From NCBI GenBank assembly GCA_003450555.1, contig DMFQ01000105.1:1-7309 (forward strand): a stretch of 7,309 bases of DNA, in the 5' to 3' direction. Position 1 is the first letter of the stretch. Every line of letters begins with the position of its first letter. Below the pieces are notes generated by a model. It did not search any database. It was not told where the DNA came from and was given only the letters and a program-made list of their open reading frames with translations. The position numbers and the translations under genes are program-made. This DNA is from Ktedonobacter sp. GTDB taxonomy: Bacteria; Chloroflexota; Ktedonobacteria; Ktedonobacterales; Ktedonobacteraceae. Of the stretch, positions 1-6,782 are shown piece by piece.

Positions 1-55
1 AAAGAGACGAGGATGGGCACCTGATGCAGCCAGGTGCCCATCCTCGTCTCTTTTT
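1..55. terminator. Perfect 23-bp hairpin, bidirectional intrinsic terminator
   Basis: Bases 1-23 are exactly complementary to bases 31-53, leaving a 7-nt loop (ATGCAGC). The stem core is GC-rich (GGATGGGCACCTG) and its right arm runs into TTTTT (51-55), the layout of a rho-independent terminator on the plus strand. On the minus strand the arm ends in at least TTT at the window edge, 14 nt or so after the stop of the GMC oxidoreductase, so it very likely ends that transcript. Any gene to the left reading rightward could share it. The stem is longer than most intrinsic terminators and has no mismatch, so a dispersed palindromic repeat is an alternative. Confidence 0.88.
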
Positions 56-66
56 GACTCAATGAT

Positions 67-1668
67 TTAATCGCCTGTAGCAGATGCTGCCATTGAAAGC
101 GGTGCAGTTCCTTTGATCAGGTCAGCAGCTTTCTCGGCGATCATGATCGTTGGCGCGTTGGTATTGCCGCCCACCACTGTTGGCATGATCGAGGCGTCGA
201 TAACGCGTAAACCCGCTACGCCGTGTACGCGCAAGCTAGCATCTACCACGGCCATTGCATCATTACCCATTTTACACGTTCCAACAGGATGGTAGAGTGT
301 TTCCACAAAGTTGCGGATGTACTCAGCGATTTCCTCATCACTCTGCACACGCGGACCAGGGTGCGTCTCCACATCACGGTATGGAGCAAATGCCTGCGCT
401 TCACCCACCTTGCGCGCAACCTTCACGCCTTCTATCAGTGCCTGCATATCGGCTTCGTCAGCAAAGTAGTTTGGTTGGATGAGCGGCGCTTCAGTAGGAT
501 TGGCCGAGCGCAACGCTATATACCCACGGCTTTGCGGATGCAGCACGCATGGGGCTATCGTATAGCCATCTCCTTCAGGTACGGTAAAACCATGATTCAG
601 GTAGTATACAGGCGCGAAATGGTATTGTATGTCTGGCATGGGTAGGTTGGCGTGCGTGCGGATGAATGCCCCGCCTTCCGCGACATTTGAGGTCAGTGGC
701 CCCCTCTTGTTGTCTACAAAATCTTGCAGATTTTCGGGCGTCTGCGCGTGCGCTAACGAGATTGGTTGGGTGGAAGCATAGAGCACGACAATGGCGGGAT
801 GATCTTGCAAATTCTGTCCCACGCCTGGGAGATCAGCCACCACAGGGATACCCTGTTCCTTCAAGTGATTGGCGGGTCCGATACCGGAGAGCAGCAGTAG
901 TTGGGGAGAGTTGATGGTGCCACCGGAGAGAATCACTTCTTTGCTGGCATTGACCTGCTGCTTTTCACCATGCTGGAGATACGCGACGCCGACAGCGCGC
1001 GTTCCCTCAAATAGTATATTGGTTACGAGGGCTTGAGTTTGCAACGTGAGATTGGGACGATTCAGGATGGGGTGTACGTAGCCAACGGCGGCACTAAAGC
1101 GTAATCCTTCTTTTTGTGTCACCTGGTAAAAGCCCACGCCATCCTGCTCGGAACCATTGAAGTCATTCGTCAAAGGAATGCCTGCTTCTACTCCTGCTGC
1201 AACAAAAGCATGAGAGAGAGGATTGAGCGTGCGGAGATCTGTGACGTTGAGCGGGCCACCAGTACCGTGATATTCTGAAGCGCCGCGCTCCTCATTTTCA
1301 GCCTTCTTAAAGTAAGGCAGTACGTCAGAGTAACTCCAACCATCATTCCCCAGTTCGTGCCAATGATCGTAGTCGCGGCGATTACCACGCATATAGATCA
1401 TGGCATTGATCGAGCTGGAGCCGCCCAGGACCTTGCCCCGGGGCCAATACAATTTACGGTTGTTCAGATGTGGCTGTTCCTCAGTCTCATATGCCCAATC
1501 GATCGGAGATTTAAATAAACTGGAGAATGCAGCCGGAATGTGGATTGCTTGCGCCTCATCTGGTCCCCCTGCTTCAAGTAGAAGGACGGTGGTTGCAGGG
1601 TCTTCGGTTAAGCGGTTGGCCAGCACACAACCCGCAGATCCTGCGCCGACGATTACATAGTCAAACAT
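67..1668 (-). CDS. GMC-family FAD-dependent oxidoreductase (choline/alcohol dehydrogenase-like)
   Basis: This is a complete 533-aa flavoprotein of the glucose-methanol-choline family, which oxidises an alcohol to an aldehyde or ketone using bound FAD. Visible landmarks in order: the N-terminal dinucleotide-binding motif GAGSAG (residues 8-13) and the acidic strand end LLLEAGG (29-35); the first GMC signature [12 protein letters not shown] (77-88); the second GMC signature around [16 protein letters not shown] (250-265); and a C-terminal [10 protein letters not shown] (459-468) with [20 protein letters not shown] (499-518). By family alignment His460 and Asn504 are the catalytic His/Asn pair. 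Length is normal for bacterial BetA/AlkJ-type enzymes. There is no signal peptide, so it should be cytoplasmic. The start is well supported by AAAGGGGG six nt upstream. The real substrate cannot be read from sequence: choline is one option, but medium-chain or polyethylene-glycol-type alcohols are equally possible. No betaine-aldehyde or other aldehyde dehydrogenase lies beside it within the window. Confidence 0.95.
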   Translation of the reverse strand: MFDYVIVGAGSAGCVLANRLTEDPATTVLLLEAGGPDEAQAIHIPAAFSSLFKSPIDWAYETEEQPHLNNRKLYWPRGKVLGGSSSINAMIYMRGNRRDYDHWHELGNDGWSYSDVLPYFKKAENEERGASEYHGTGGPLNVTDLRTLNPLSHAFVAAGVEAGIPLTNDFNGSEQDGVGFYQVTQKEGLRFSAAVGYVHPILNRPNLTLQTQALVTNILFEGTRAVGVAYLQHGEKQQVNASKEVILSGGTINSPQLLLLSGIGPANHLKEQGIPVVADLPGVGQNLQDHPAIVVLYASTQPISLAHAQTPENLQDFVDNKRGPLTSNVAEGGAFIRTHANLPMPDIQYHFAPVYYLNHGFTVPEGDGYTIAPCVLHPQSRGYIALRSANPTEAPLIQPNYFADEADMQALIEGVKVARKVGEAQAFAPYRDVETHPGPRVQSDEEIAEYIRNFVETLYHPVGTCKMGNDAMAVVDASLRVHGVAGLRVIDASIMPTVVGGNTNAPTIMIAEKAADLIKGTAPLSMAASATGD

Positions 1669-1674
1669 AGAGAA

Positions 1675-1682
1675 CCCCCTTT
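1675..1682 (-). promoter_or_regulatory. Ribosome binding site of the GMC oxidoreductase
   Basis: Reading the minus strand, AAAGGGGG is followed by a 6-nt spacer (TTCTCT) and ATG. This purine-rich Shine-Dalgarno at good spacing fixes the start at 1668. Confidence 0.8.
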
Positions 1683-1716
1683 GGATGGAACTAGTGGTCG
1701 TACTACGTTATTTGTA

Positions 1717-1746
1717 AGTATAGCCGCCAATCTCAACAAAAGTCAA
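1717..1746 (-). promoter_or_regulatory. Sigma-70-type promoter for the GMC oxidoreductase
   Basis: On the minus strand TTGACT (1746-1741) is separated by 18 nt from TATACT (1722-1717). Each hexamer differs from consensus at one or two positions. The transcription start would fall near 1710, giving a leader of about 40 nt that contains the ribosome binding site. It is the best promoter-like sequence in this intergenic region. No obvious operator overlaps it. Confidence 0.72.
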
Positions 1747-1988
1747 CGCAATCTATCAACCTTAACATAGTGCGAACAGGATCACCAGGCGCAAAATAGC
1801 CAAAGATAAAAGTTATGAACGTCTGAATATATTCGAAAATGGGCTGGAGATGCGTTTATTTGCTTAAGTCGTATGGTATGGAGACCGCGAAGAGACGCTA
1901 CTCAATACAGGCAGTGATAGCCTTTGTGGTCGAGCAATAGACTTACGAGCGCCCTGGGGTTGGGGCGAACTCACATGGTCACGAAAGA
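1747..1988. other. Intergenic region upstream of the zinc-ribbon membrane protein
   Basis: About 240 nt lie between the minus-strand promoter and the next plus-strand gene. No open frame of note and no convincing plus-strand -35/-10 pair was found. Three weak items can be seen: an exact 10-bp palindrome GAATATATTC (1825-1834); an AT-rich stretch around it (1795-1840) that could hold a -10 element (TATATT, 1828-1833) without a recognisable -35; and a small GC hairpin CGCCC/GGGCG (1950-1954 with 1963-1967) about 20 nt ahead of the start codon, which could fold in the leader. None is strong enough to be called separately. Confidence 0.4.
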
Positions 1989-3968
1989 ATGAAGAGTATG
2001 CAGGCAGATACACGTTCCAAACAGTTCACATTTCCAGGCGTATGTCCCTTATGTAATACACCACTCAACATTATGGGACCTACCTCTTCCGCGCCTAGCA
2101 ATGTCACGTGCTCATCGTGTGGCTACTCCGGGCCTTATGTCCAGCGACAGCGCCATCACACGCCCTCTGTTGATCGGCAAGCTCCCTCTTCTCAGGGTGG
2201 CCCGTCCGTCTGGATCGATCCCGCCGTTTCAGCCTTTCTATTGGATGGTCAGGATGGCCAGGTTGATTACACACAAAGCATCTTACAACCCCGCTCTCAG
2301 CAACCGAAGAAACCGCAATCGATAAGCTCTCCCCCTCATAAAGGTCTGGTCACGCCTATCCCAGCGCGCGCCTCGGCTCAACATCCGAACAACGTTAAAG
2401 TGCGCCCAAAATATTATGCGACACATGGCAGGCCCAATCAACAATATGACAGGGATATCACGCGTATTCCGACGTATCCTCAGCCAACCATGTGGCAATA
2501 TGAATCGTCAGATTTTGAAGTCGAGAGCAGTCTTGCTACGTTATCATTAATAATTGACGCGCCAACACACCCGGAATCATCTTTTTCTCCAAAATTGACA
2601 GATCGCCTACCATACCTGGACGAGGTAGATACCCTTCCTGTTCCCAAAAAGCAGACTACCGATATTGATGAGGTAGATACTGATCCACACAGGCACGTGT
2701 CTCGCCAGGTGGAGATCGATGAGATCGATACACTGCCTGGTAAGGGACAGAGTAATCGCTCGCTCGTCTCCATCAATTCAGCTCCCGAAGTGGCATTGGC
2801 GCCTGCTTCACGTGTCTTACCGACAGCTCGTAATGCGGTGGCTTCTATGGATCCGGGCAGACTGGCCTTAGCTAGTGAAGTTACCGATCCATCATCCTGG
2901 ACAGCAGGAAATGCCAGTGGGTCTCCGTATGCTCGGCGTATTGCTGAACGACCTGAGGGTGCGAGGCGCGCGCGATCACTGCACCCTATCGATCATCTGC
3001 GCTGGTGGTTATTGCATCCCGGTCGACTCGAATTTATCCTATGGTTGGGTGGCACTATCGTATTGTTGAGCGTCACCTTTTCGCTCTTGCTGGCCTCTGC
3101 CATTAGCCTATCGTGGTTTGCACCTGGTTCTCGAAACGGATCGCTCCCTTTATTTGGTGGCTCAGGCAATACCTCTCCTGTTACCTCCTCTCCTGCTCCA
3201 ACAAACACTATGACCAATGGTAAGCTGAGCCTCTCACTCAATAATACTGAACCCCTTATACCTGGACAACCACTGCATCTGCATGGTCAGGGATTTAGTC
3301 GACTGGGCATCGTCGTATTTACTGATGAAAATAAGCAACCATTATTCGAGTTGGATAGTCAAATCAACTCTATCAAGGCCGACGTACACGGCTCGTTTTT
3401 TGTTACGCTTAGCGATACCGGCTGGATCTCAGGAACGCACCATGTTGTGGCCAGTGATGTTGCCACCCACACTAGCATAGATTTCCTGGTTATCCTCGCC
3501 GCGGGTCCATTTGGCAAAAGTGCTACGCCTACACCTGCTGCACCATCTGCAGGTTTGACTGCGACGGCGACAACCACTAATGGCCCTGGTGCATTCCCAA
3601 CGGCTGGGGTTACACCTACTGTGCAGCCGAGGCCAACGGCAGTTACCACGCAACCAGTTCCCACGCCGACTCAACAGCCAACGCCGACTCCGACTGCAAC
3701 GCCTATAGTCACGCCAACGGCAACGCCGGGCGACACTCCTACGGTAGGCATTACTCCCACTACAGGCGCCAATGGCTCCTTTTTCAACGGCGGGAGCAAT
3801 TCTATAGGTCCGAGCGCTGCTGCAAGTATAGGTCAGAGCAACCACCTATCCCATGTTGACTCCAACTTCCTCAGTTCCTGGAGCTGGCTCCTCATCTTGG
3901 GATATATCCTTGCCATGTTCATGCTGGGGATAGCAGGCGTCCTTCACAAGAGACGGAGAAATTTCTAA
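1989..3968 (+). CDS. Zinc-ribbon membrane protein with extracytoplasmic Ig-like domain and Thr/Pro stalk
   Basis: This 659-aa protein belongs to no family I can name. A zinc ribbon is formed by C19-P-L-C22 and C41-S-S-C44. Residues 55-335 are low-complexity and Pro/Ser/Gln-rich, probably disordered, with three DE(V/I)DT motifs at 211-215, 227-231 and 244-248. A basic patch (RRARS, 326-330) precedes a long hydrophobic helix (about 349-376). Residues 411-503 look like a beta-sandwich Ig-like domain, of the type 'LSLSLNNTEPLIPGQPLHLHG...' ending in 'GTHHVVASD...SIDFLVI'. A Thr/Pro/Ala stalk (511-592) and Ser/Gly spacer lead to a second helix (632-652) and the tail HKRRRNF. The charge pattern puts both termini in the cytoplasm and residues 377-631 outside. 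The 1989 start has only a weak GAAAG two nt upstream. Met4 (1998), with GAAAGAA about 8 nt upstream, is an equally likely start. The architecture suggests a surface receptor or scaffold linked to a cytoplasmic zinc ribbon; this is inference. Confidence 0.85.
   Translation: MKSMQADTRSKQFTFPGVCPLCNTPLNIMGPTSSAPSNVTCSSCGYSGPYVQRQRHHTPSVDRQAPSSQGGPSVWIDPAVSAFLLDGQDGQVDYTQSILQPRSQQPKKPQSISSPPHKGLVTPIPARASAQHPNNVKVRPKYYATHGRPNQQYDRDITRIPTYPQPTMWQYESSDFEVESSLATLSLIIDAPTHPESSFSPKLTDRLPYLDEVDTLPVPKKQTTDIDEVDTDPHRHVSRQVEIDEIDTLPGKGQSNRSLVSINSAPEVALAPASRVLPTARNAVASMDPGRLALASEVTDPSSWTAGNASGSPYARRIAERPEGARRARSLHPIDHLRWWLLHPGRLEFILWLGGTIVLLSVTFSLLLASAISLSWFAPGSRNGSLPLFGGSGNTSPVTSSPAPTNTMTNGKLSLSLNNTEPLIPGQPLHLHGQGFSRLGIVVFTDENKQPLFELDSQINSIKADVHGSFFVTLSDTGWISGTHHVVASDVATHTSIDFLVILAAGPFGKSATPTPAAPSAGLTATATTTNGPGAFPTAGVTPTVQPRPTAVTTQPVPTPTQQPTPTPTATPIVTPTATPGDTPTVGITPTTGANGSFFNGGSNSIGPSAAASIGQSNHLSHVDSNFLSSWSWLLILGYILAMFMLGIAGVLHKRRRNF
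2616..2744 (+). repeat. Triple (L/I)DE(V/I)DT(L/D)P peptide repeat
   Basis: Within the disordered cytoplasmic part of the membrane protein, LDEVDTLP (210-217), IDEVDTDP (226-233) and IDEIDTLP (243-250) recur every 16-17 residues. The codons differ between copies (gacgaggtagat, gatgaggtagat, gatgagatcgat), so the peptide rather than the DNA seems to be kept. Such short acidic motifs in a flexible chain are typical of docking sites for a partner protein, or of phospho-acceptor Thr in an acidic context. Which applies is not visible. Confidence 0.75.
3519..3764 (+). repeat. Thr/Pro-rich low-complexity stalk
   Basis: Residues 511-592 of the membrane protein consist largely of TPT, PTA and PTP units, written with repeating ACGCC and CCGAC codon blocks (densest at 3655-3730). 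It would be an extended, possibly O-glycosylated spacer between the Ig-like domain and the C-terminal membrane helix. A short stalk of the same style (PTPTPTPPPGSPP) joins the two halves of the next gene's product. Confidence 0.85.
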
Positions 3969-4140
3969 ACATTCCTCAATCACAATACGTAGGCTCAACG
4001 CGATGCCTCAGCCGCAGGCAGGTTCAATAGATGGGTAGAGGGTAAAAGTACTCTCATACGTCAATCTAGCGCTACATCTGCTGCCTCAATCGTTTTATTA
4101 AGAAAATAATCATACTCTACAGCATAAAACTTGGGTTTCC

Positions 4141-4145
4141 AGGAG
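4141..4145 (+). promoter_or_regulatory. Ribosome binding site of the propeller/repeat protein
   Basis: AGGAG lies only 2 nt before the ATG at 4148 and 11 nt before the next in-frame ATG at 4157 (Met4). Neither spacing is ideal, so the true start may be 4148 or 4157. The choice changes only three residues ahead of the signal peptide. Confidence 0.6.
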
Positions 4146-4147
4146 CT

Positions 4148-6766
4148 ATGAAACATATGTATTGGCCGAAGTTACATGTACATACTGCGATAATCGTTCG
4201 TATTATCCTTATCACACTCTTCATGTTCGCTAGCAGTACTCTTATCTGGTATTTACTCGCCGGTGCTCACCTTGCCGTCCACGCAAGCTCTCCCACTATT
4301 CGTGAAACGACGTTGCCATCGCCAATTCCATGGGGTGTAAGCTTTGACGCAAGTGGCAATGTCTGGGTAGCTGAACCTGGCTGCGATCCCACACCCATTT
4401 GCAGCCCTCAACAAGCGCCTGGTAATATTGCGCAGTATAACCGTCAAAACTTTTCCCTCGTACAAAATTATGCAGAACCTGGGGGTTATGCTCCTCCACT
4501 GTTTCTCGCGGTAGACACGAATGGCGCTATCTGGTTTACTGAGCCATCGATAAATGCCATCGGCGAACTTATGCCGAACAATGGCAATCCTACCTGGAAG
4601 CAATACATTGTCCCAACACCTAATGCGTCACCGTACGATCTCACGTTTGACCAGGCAGGTAATCTCTGGTTCACAGAATTTACGGCAAGCAAAATCGGTG
4701 AGTTCAATCCAGCAACGCAGGTCTTTACAGAGACTCCTACCCCCACTCCTAACAGCAATCCTTACGGTATAGTGGGGCCAGATTCGAATACAGGTGCTAT
4801 CTGGTTTACCGAAAATAATAGCGCGGTCTCGCAGATCGGCAGGTTCACTCCACCGCTCTCCGGCACATTAAGTACTACTAGTATCGATGAATATCTGACG
4901 AAATCACGCAATAATTCCACCCCTCACTTGATAACCTTCGATCACAAGGGGAATATCTGGTGGACCGAGGGTTTTGATGCCACTATAGGAAGCCTTGCGA
5001 TAAGCCAGGCTGTCAGTGGTACCAGTAATGGCGTTGCCGAATACCCTGTTCCCCAGCCACAATGCGCTTCCGGCTCAAATTGTGGTAGCCATATCTCTGG
5101 TATCGCTGTGGACAGCGCTGGAACTGTCTGGTTTGATGACTCGCTTAGCTCGCGTATCGGGTCGTATGTTCCTACTACCGGAACATTTACGATGACAGTT
5201 ATCGAGGGAGGAACCGATAGTAATGCTCATCCACACGATGGACTGGCAGTAGACGCCAGCAATACTATCTGGTTCACAGAGGAATTTGCTGATAAATTGG
5301 GGGAGGTTATACAAAACAATGTTCCCACGCCAACTCCCACACCTCCGCCAGGTAGCCCTCCTGTCAACAAGACCTGGTACTTCGGAGAAGGACGGATCGG
5401 AGGCAGCTTTAATGAATATTTGACGCTTGGGAATCCAGACGCCGTTCATGCTTGCGCCGTGAATGTGCAATATCTCTATACGATAGATGGCAGCAAACCA
5501 ACCAGCAAAACACTGATAACAACTATTCCCCCTAATACGCGCGCCACCCGTGTAGTCAATACAGACCTGGGCATTCAGTCTTTCCAGGTGCCTGCCGCCT
5601 CAGTCTCGGCCTTTCTCTCTATCAATTCGTCTTTGACGCCTGATTGTAACGGCATCGTCGCGGAACGCCCAATGTACTTTAGCAATGGAATAAAAAGCGG
5701 ACATGACGTGCTGGGTGCCACTCATACGGGAACTACCTTCTACTTTGCTGACGTGCCTACAGGTGGAGGCTACTCATCTTACTTCACTATCTTGAATCCG
5801 GGCAGCAATGCTGCCACTGTCACCGCCGCCTATTATGCGAATGGCCAAAAGGTGAACAGTCAAATACTCCAGGTTCCTGCTGGAGCACGAGGCACCATCT
5901 CCCCTAATAGTCTCGGACTGCCTCGGCACGTCGCGGCAATCGTTACCTCTGATCAGCCTGTTGTTGTAGAACGACCTGACTACTTCAGCAATGTCAACGG
6001 GGGGAATGCTGGTATTGTTTCTGGTGGAACATGCATTGTTGGAGCGGCAACGCTTGCCAGCGACTGGCTCTTTGCTGAAGGTTTTACCGGTGCAGGCTTT
6101 CAGGAATATTTTGTAATCGCTAATCTTGATAGCGTTGCGAAGGTGGCGAACGCCACGATCAAGTTGGAGTATCAGGATGGTTCAACGCTTACTTTTCAAC
6201 AGAGCGTCAACCCAAATAGCCAGGTTATCTGGAACGTCAACCAATTTGGCAAGCCCTCTCAGGCGACGGCAGCGGAGATTACATCGACCGGCGCAAACAT
6301 CATTGTCCAGCGTGTAATGTACTTCCGCTACTCGCTCGAGGGCGTCAAAGCTACCGCAGTAGGGGGTACCGATGTCATTGGTCAAGTTGGGCCCGCGTCT
6401 AGCCACGCTTACAGTTTTGCCGAAGGCTACACGAACACGGGGTTTAACGAGTGGCTGACCCTGGAAAATCCAACCAATAGTACTGAAAAATTGTTTGTTA
6501 CGCTCGTCAATGGTGCTGGACGCGTATACACTCAATGGGTTCAGATTGGCCCGAGCACTCGTTCAACGCTTAATATTACGGCGCTTGTATTGCAACATCT
6601 CGTCCACGCGGATGATGGAGGTGCTGACTATGAGGTTTCCATAGTGGTACAATCCCTTAACAATACTCTATTTGTTGCTGAGCGTCCCATGTATTGGAAT
6701 GTTGTCATGGGTTCCAATTTTCCCACGCAGGGTGGAACTGATATCATTGGCTATACTGGACTATAA
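4148..6766 (+). CDS. Secreted Vgb-like seven-bladed propeller fused to four C-terminal 'FAEG/ERPMYF' repeats
   Basis: The 872-aa product opens with a basic N-terminus and a hydrophobic segment (about 14-40), then AVHA-SS (43-48), a plausible signal peptidase site. Residues 50-388 hold seven propeller blades, each with a 'P(H/Y)xxxxD..GxxW(F/V)TE...IG' core. The blade tryptophans are 73, 129, 174, 219, 271, 328 and 375. This matches the virginiamycin B lyase/SMP-30/NHL-like propeller group. Two CX5C loops occur in it (C79/C85 and C306/C312). A PTPTPTPPP linker (393-405) follows, then four repeats of 111-120 residues. Authentic Vgb is a cytoplasmic enzyme of about 300 aa without signal peptide or extra domains. 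Here the protein is exported, so a sugar- or peptide-binding or surface-structural role is as likely as lyase activity. His260 and Glu274 in blade 5 are arranged as in lyases, but from memory the accompanying acidic metal ligand is not evident. Antibiotic resistance should not be assumed. The gene is followed after 16 nt by a paralog, and the two are probably co-transcribed. Confidence 0.9.
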   Translation: MKHMYWPKLHVHTAIIVRIILITLFMFASSTLIWYLLAGAHLAVHASSPTIRETTLPSPIPWGVSFDASGNVWVAEPGCDPTPICSPQQAPGNIAQYNRQNFSLVQNYAEPGGYAPPLFLAVDTNGAIWFTEPSINAIGELMPNNGNPTWKQYIVPTPNASPYDLTFDQAGNLWFTEFTASKIGEFNPATQVFTETPTPTPNSNPYGIVGPDSNTGAIWFTENNSAVSQIGRFTPPLSGTLSTTSIDEYLTKSRNNSTPHLITFDHKGNIWWTEGFDATIGSLAISQAVSGTSNGVAEYPVPQPQCASGSNCGSHISGIAVDSAGTVWFDDSLSSRIGSYVPTTGTFTMTVIEGGTDSNAHPHDGLAVDASNTIWFTEEFADKLGEVIQNNVPTPTPTPPPGSPPVNKTWYFGEGRIGGSFNEYLTLGNPDAVHACAVNVQYLYTIDGSKPTSKTLITTIPPNTRATRVVNTDLGIQSFQVPAASVSAFLSINSSLTPDCNGIVAERPMYFSNGIKSGHDVLGATHTGTTFYFADVPTGGGYSSYFTILNPGSNAATVTAAYYANGQKVNSQILQVPAGARGTISPNSLGLPRHVAAIVTSDQPVVVERPDYFSNVNGGNAGIVSGGTCIVGAATLASDWLFAEGFTGAGFQEYFVIANLDSVAKVANATIKLEYQDGSTLTFQQSVNPNSQVIWNVNQFGKPSQATAAEITSTGANIIVQRVMYFRYSLEGVKATAVGGTDVIGQVGPASSHAYSFAEGYTNTGFNEWLTLENPTNSTEKLFVTLVNGAGRVYTQWVQIGPSTRSTLNITALVLQHLVHADDGGADYEVSIVVQSLNNTLFVAERPMYWNVVMGSNFPTQGGTDIIGYTGL
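4295..5311 (+). repeat. Seven propeller blades of about 45-55 residues
   Basis: Blade cores by residue: NVWVAE (71-76), AIWFTE (127-132), NLWFTE (172-177), AIWFTE (217-222), NIWWTE (269-274), TVWFDD (326-331) and TIWFTE (373-378). Most are followed by an 'IGE/IGR/IGS' turn. Blade 6 breaks the TE motif (DD) and blade 1 has VAE with a Cys-bounded loop inserted after it. Seven units are the expected number for a closed propeller of this group. Confidence 0.82.
5369..6763 (+). repeat. Four tandem ~115-residue extracellular repeats
   Basis: Units span residues 408-527, 528-638, 639-753 and 754-872. Each contains three landmarks in order. First: YFGEG, YFADV, LFAEG, SFAEG. Second: FNEYLTLGNP, YSSYFTILNP, FQEYFVIANL, FNEWLTLENP. 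Third: ERPMYF, ERPDYF, QRVMYF, ERPMYW. A closing G(H/T)D/C-(V/I)(L/V/I)G strand follows (GHDVLG, GGTCIVG, GGTDVIG, GGTDIIG). The pattern resembles the DUF5719-like beta modules of actinobacterial and Chloroflexota surface proteins; that assignment is from memory. Unit 1 has two Cys (436, 500) that could form a disulfide. The copies are well diverged, so the duplication is old. Confidence 0.82.
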
Positions 6767-6770
6767 GGAG
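6765..6770 (+). promoter_or_regulatory. Shine-Dalgarno overlapping the upstream stop codon
   Basis: AAGGAG begins inside the TAA stop of the preceding gene and lies 12 nt before the ATG at 6783, with six T residues (6774-6779) in the spacer. The overlap points to a shared mRNA and possible translational coupling. The spacing is long, so initiation may be modest. Confidence 0.6.
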
Positions 6771-6782
6771 ACGTTTTTTAGG

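Noticed and set aside
2619..2633. DEVD as a caspase-type cleavage site
   Set aside because: DEVD is a eukaryotic caspase-3 site. Here it is part of a DE(V/I)DT repeat with an Ile variant and Thr after the Asp, and nothing in the window points to a matching protease.
3359..3845. Minus-strand open frames opposite the Thr/Pro stalk
   Set aside because: They arise from the repetitive codons of the plus-strand gene, have biased Val/Gly or Arg/Cys composition and no ribosome binding site or family resemblance.
4038..4055. Hairpin GAGGGTA/TACTCTC with AAAG loop as a terminator between the membrane protein and the propeller gene
   Set aside because: Only 7 bp including one G-U pair, and no T-tract follows. 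It may fold, but it does not look like an intrinsic terminator.
4087..4128. Promoter for the propeller gene in the AT-rich stretch (CATACT at 4111-4116)
   Set aside because: A -10-like hexamer exists but no acceptable -35 lies 16-19 nt upstream. Co-transcription with the membrane protein or an alternative sigma factor remains possible.
4148..6766. Streptogramin B resistance gene (vgb)
   Set aside because: The blade pattern resembles Vgb, but the protein is exported, nearly three times longer, carries four extra modules and its catalytic set is not clearly complete. Family resemblance alone does not support a resistance call.
6774..6779. T6 run in the Shine-Dalgarno to ATG spacer as a phase-variable switch
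   Set aside because: Six bases is short for slippage-driven variation, and no second copy or other contingency-locus feature is present.
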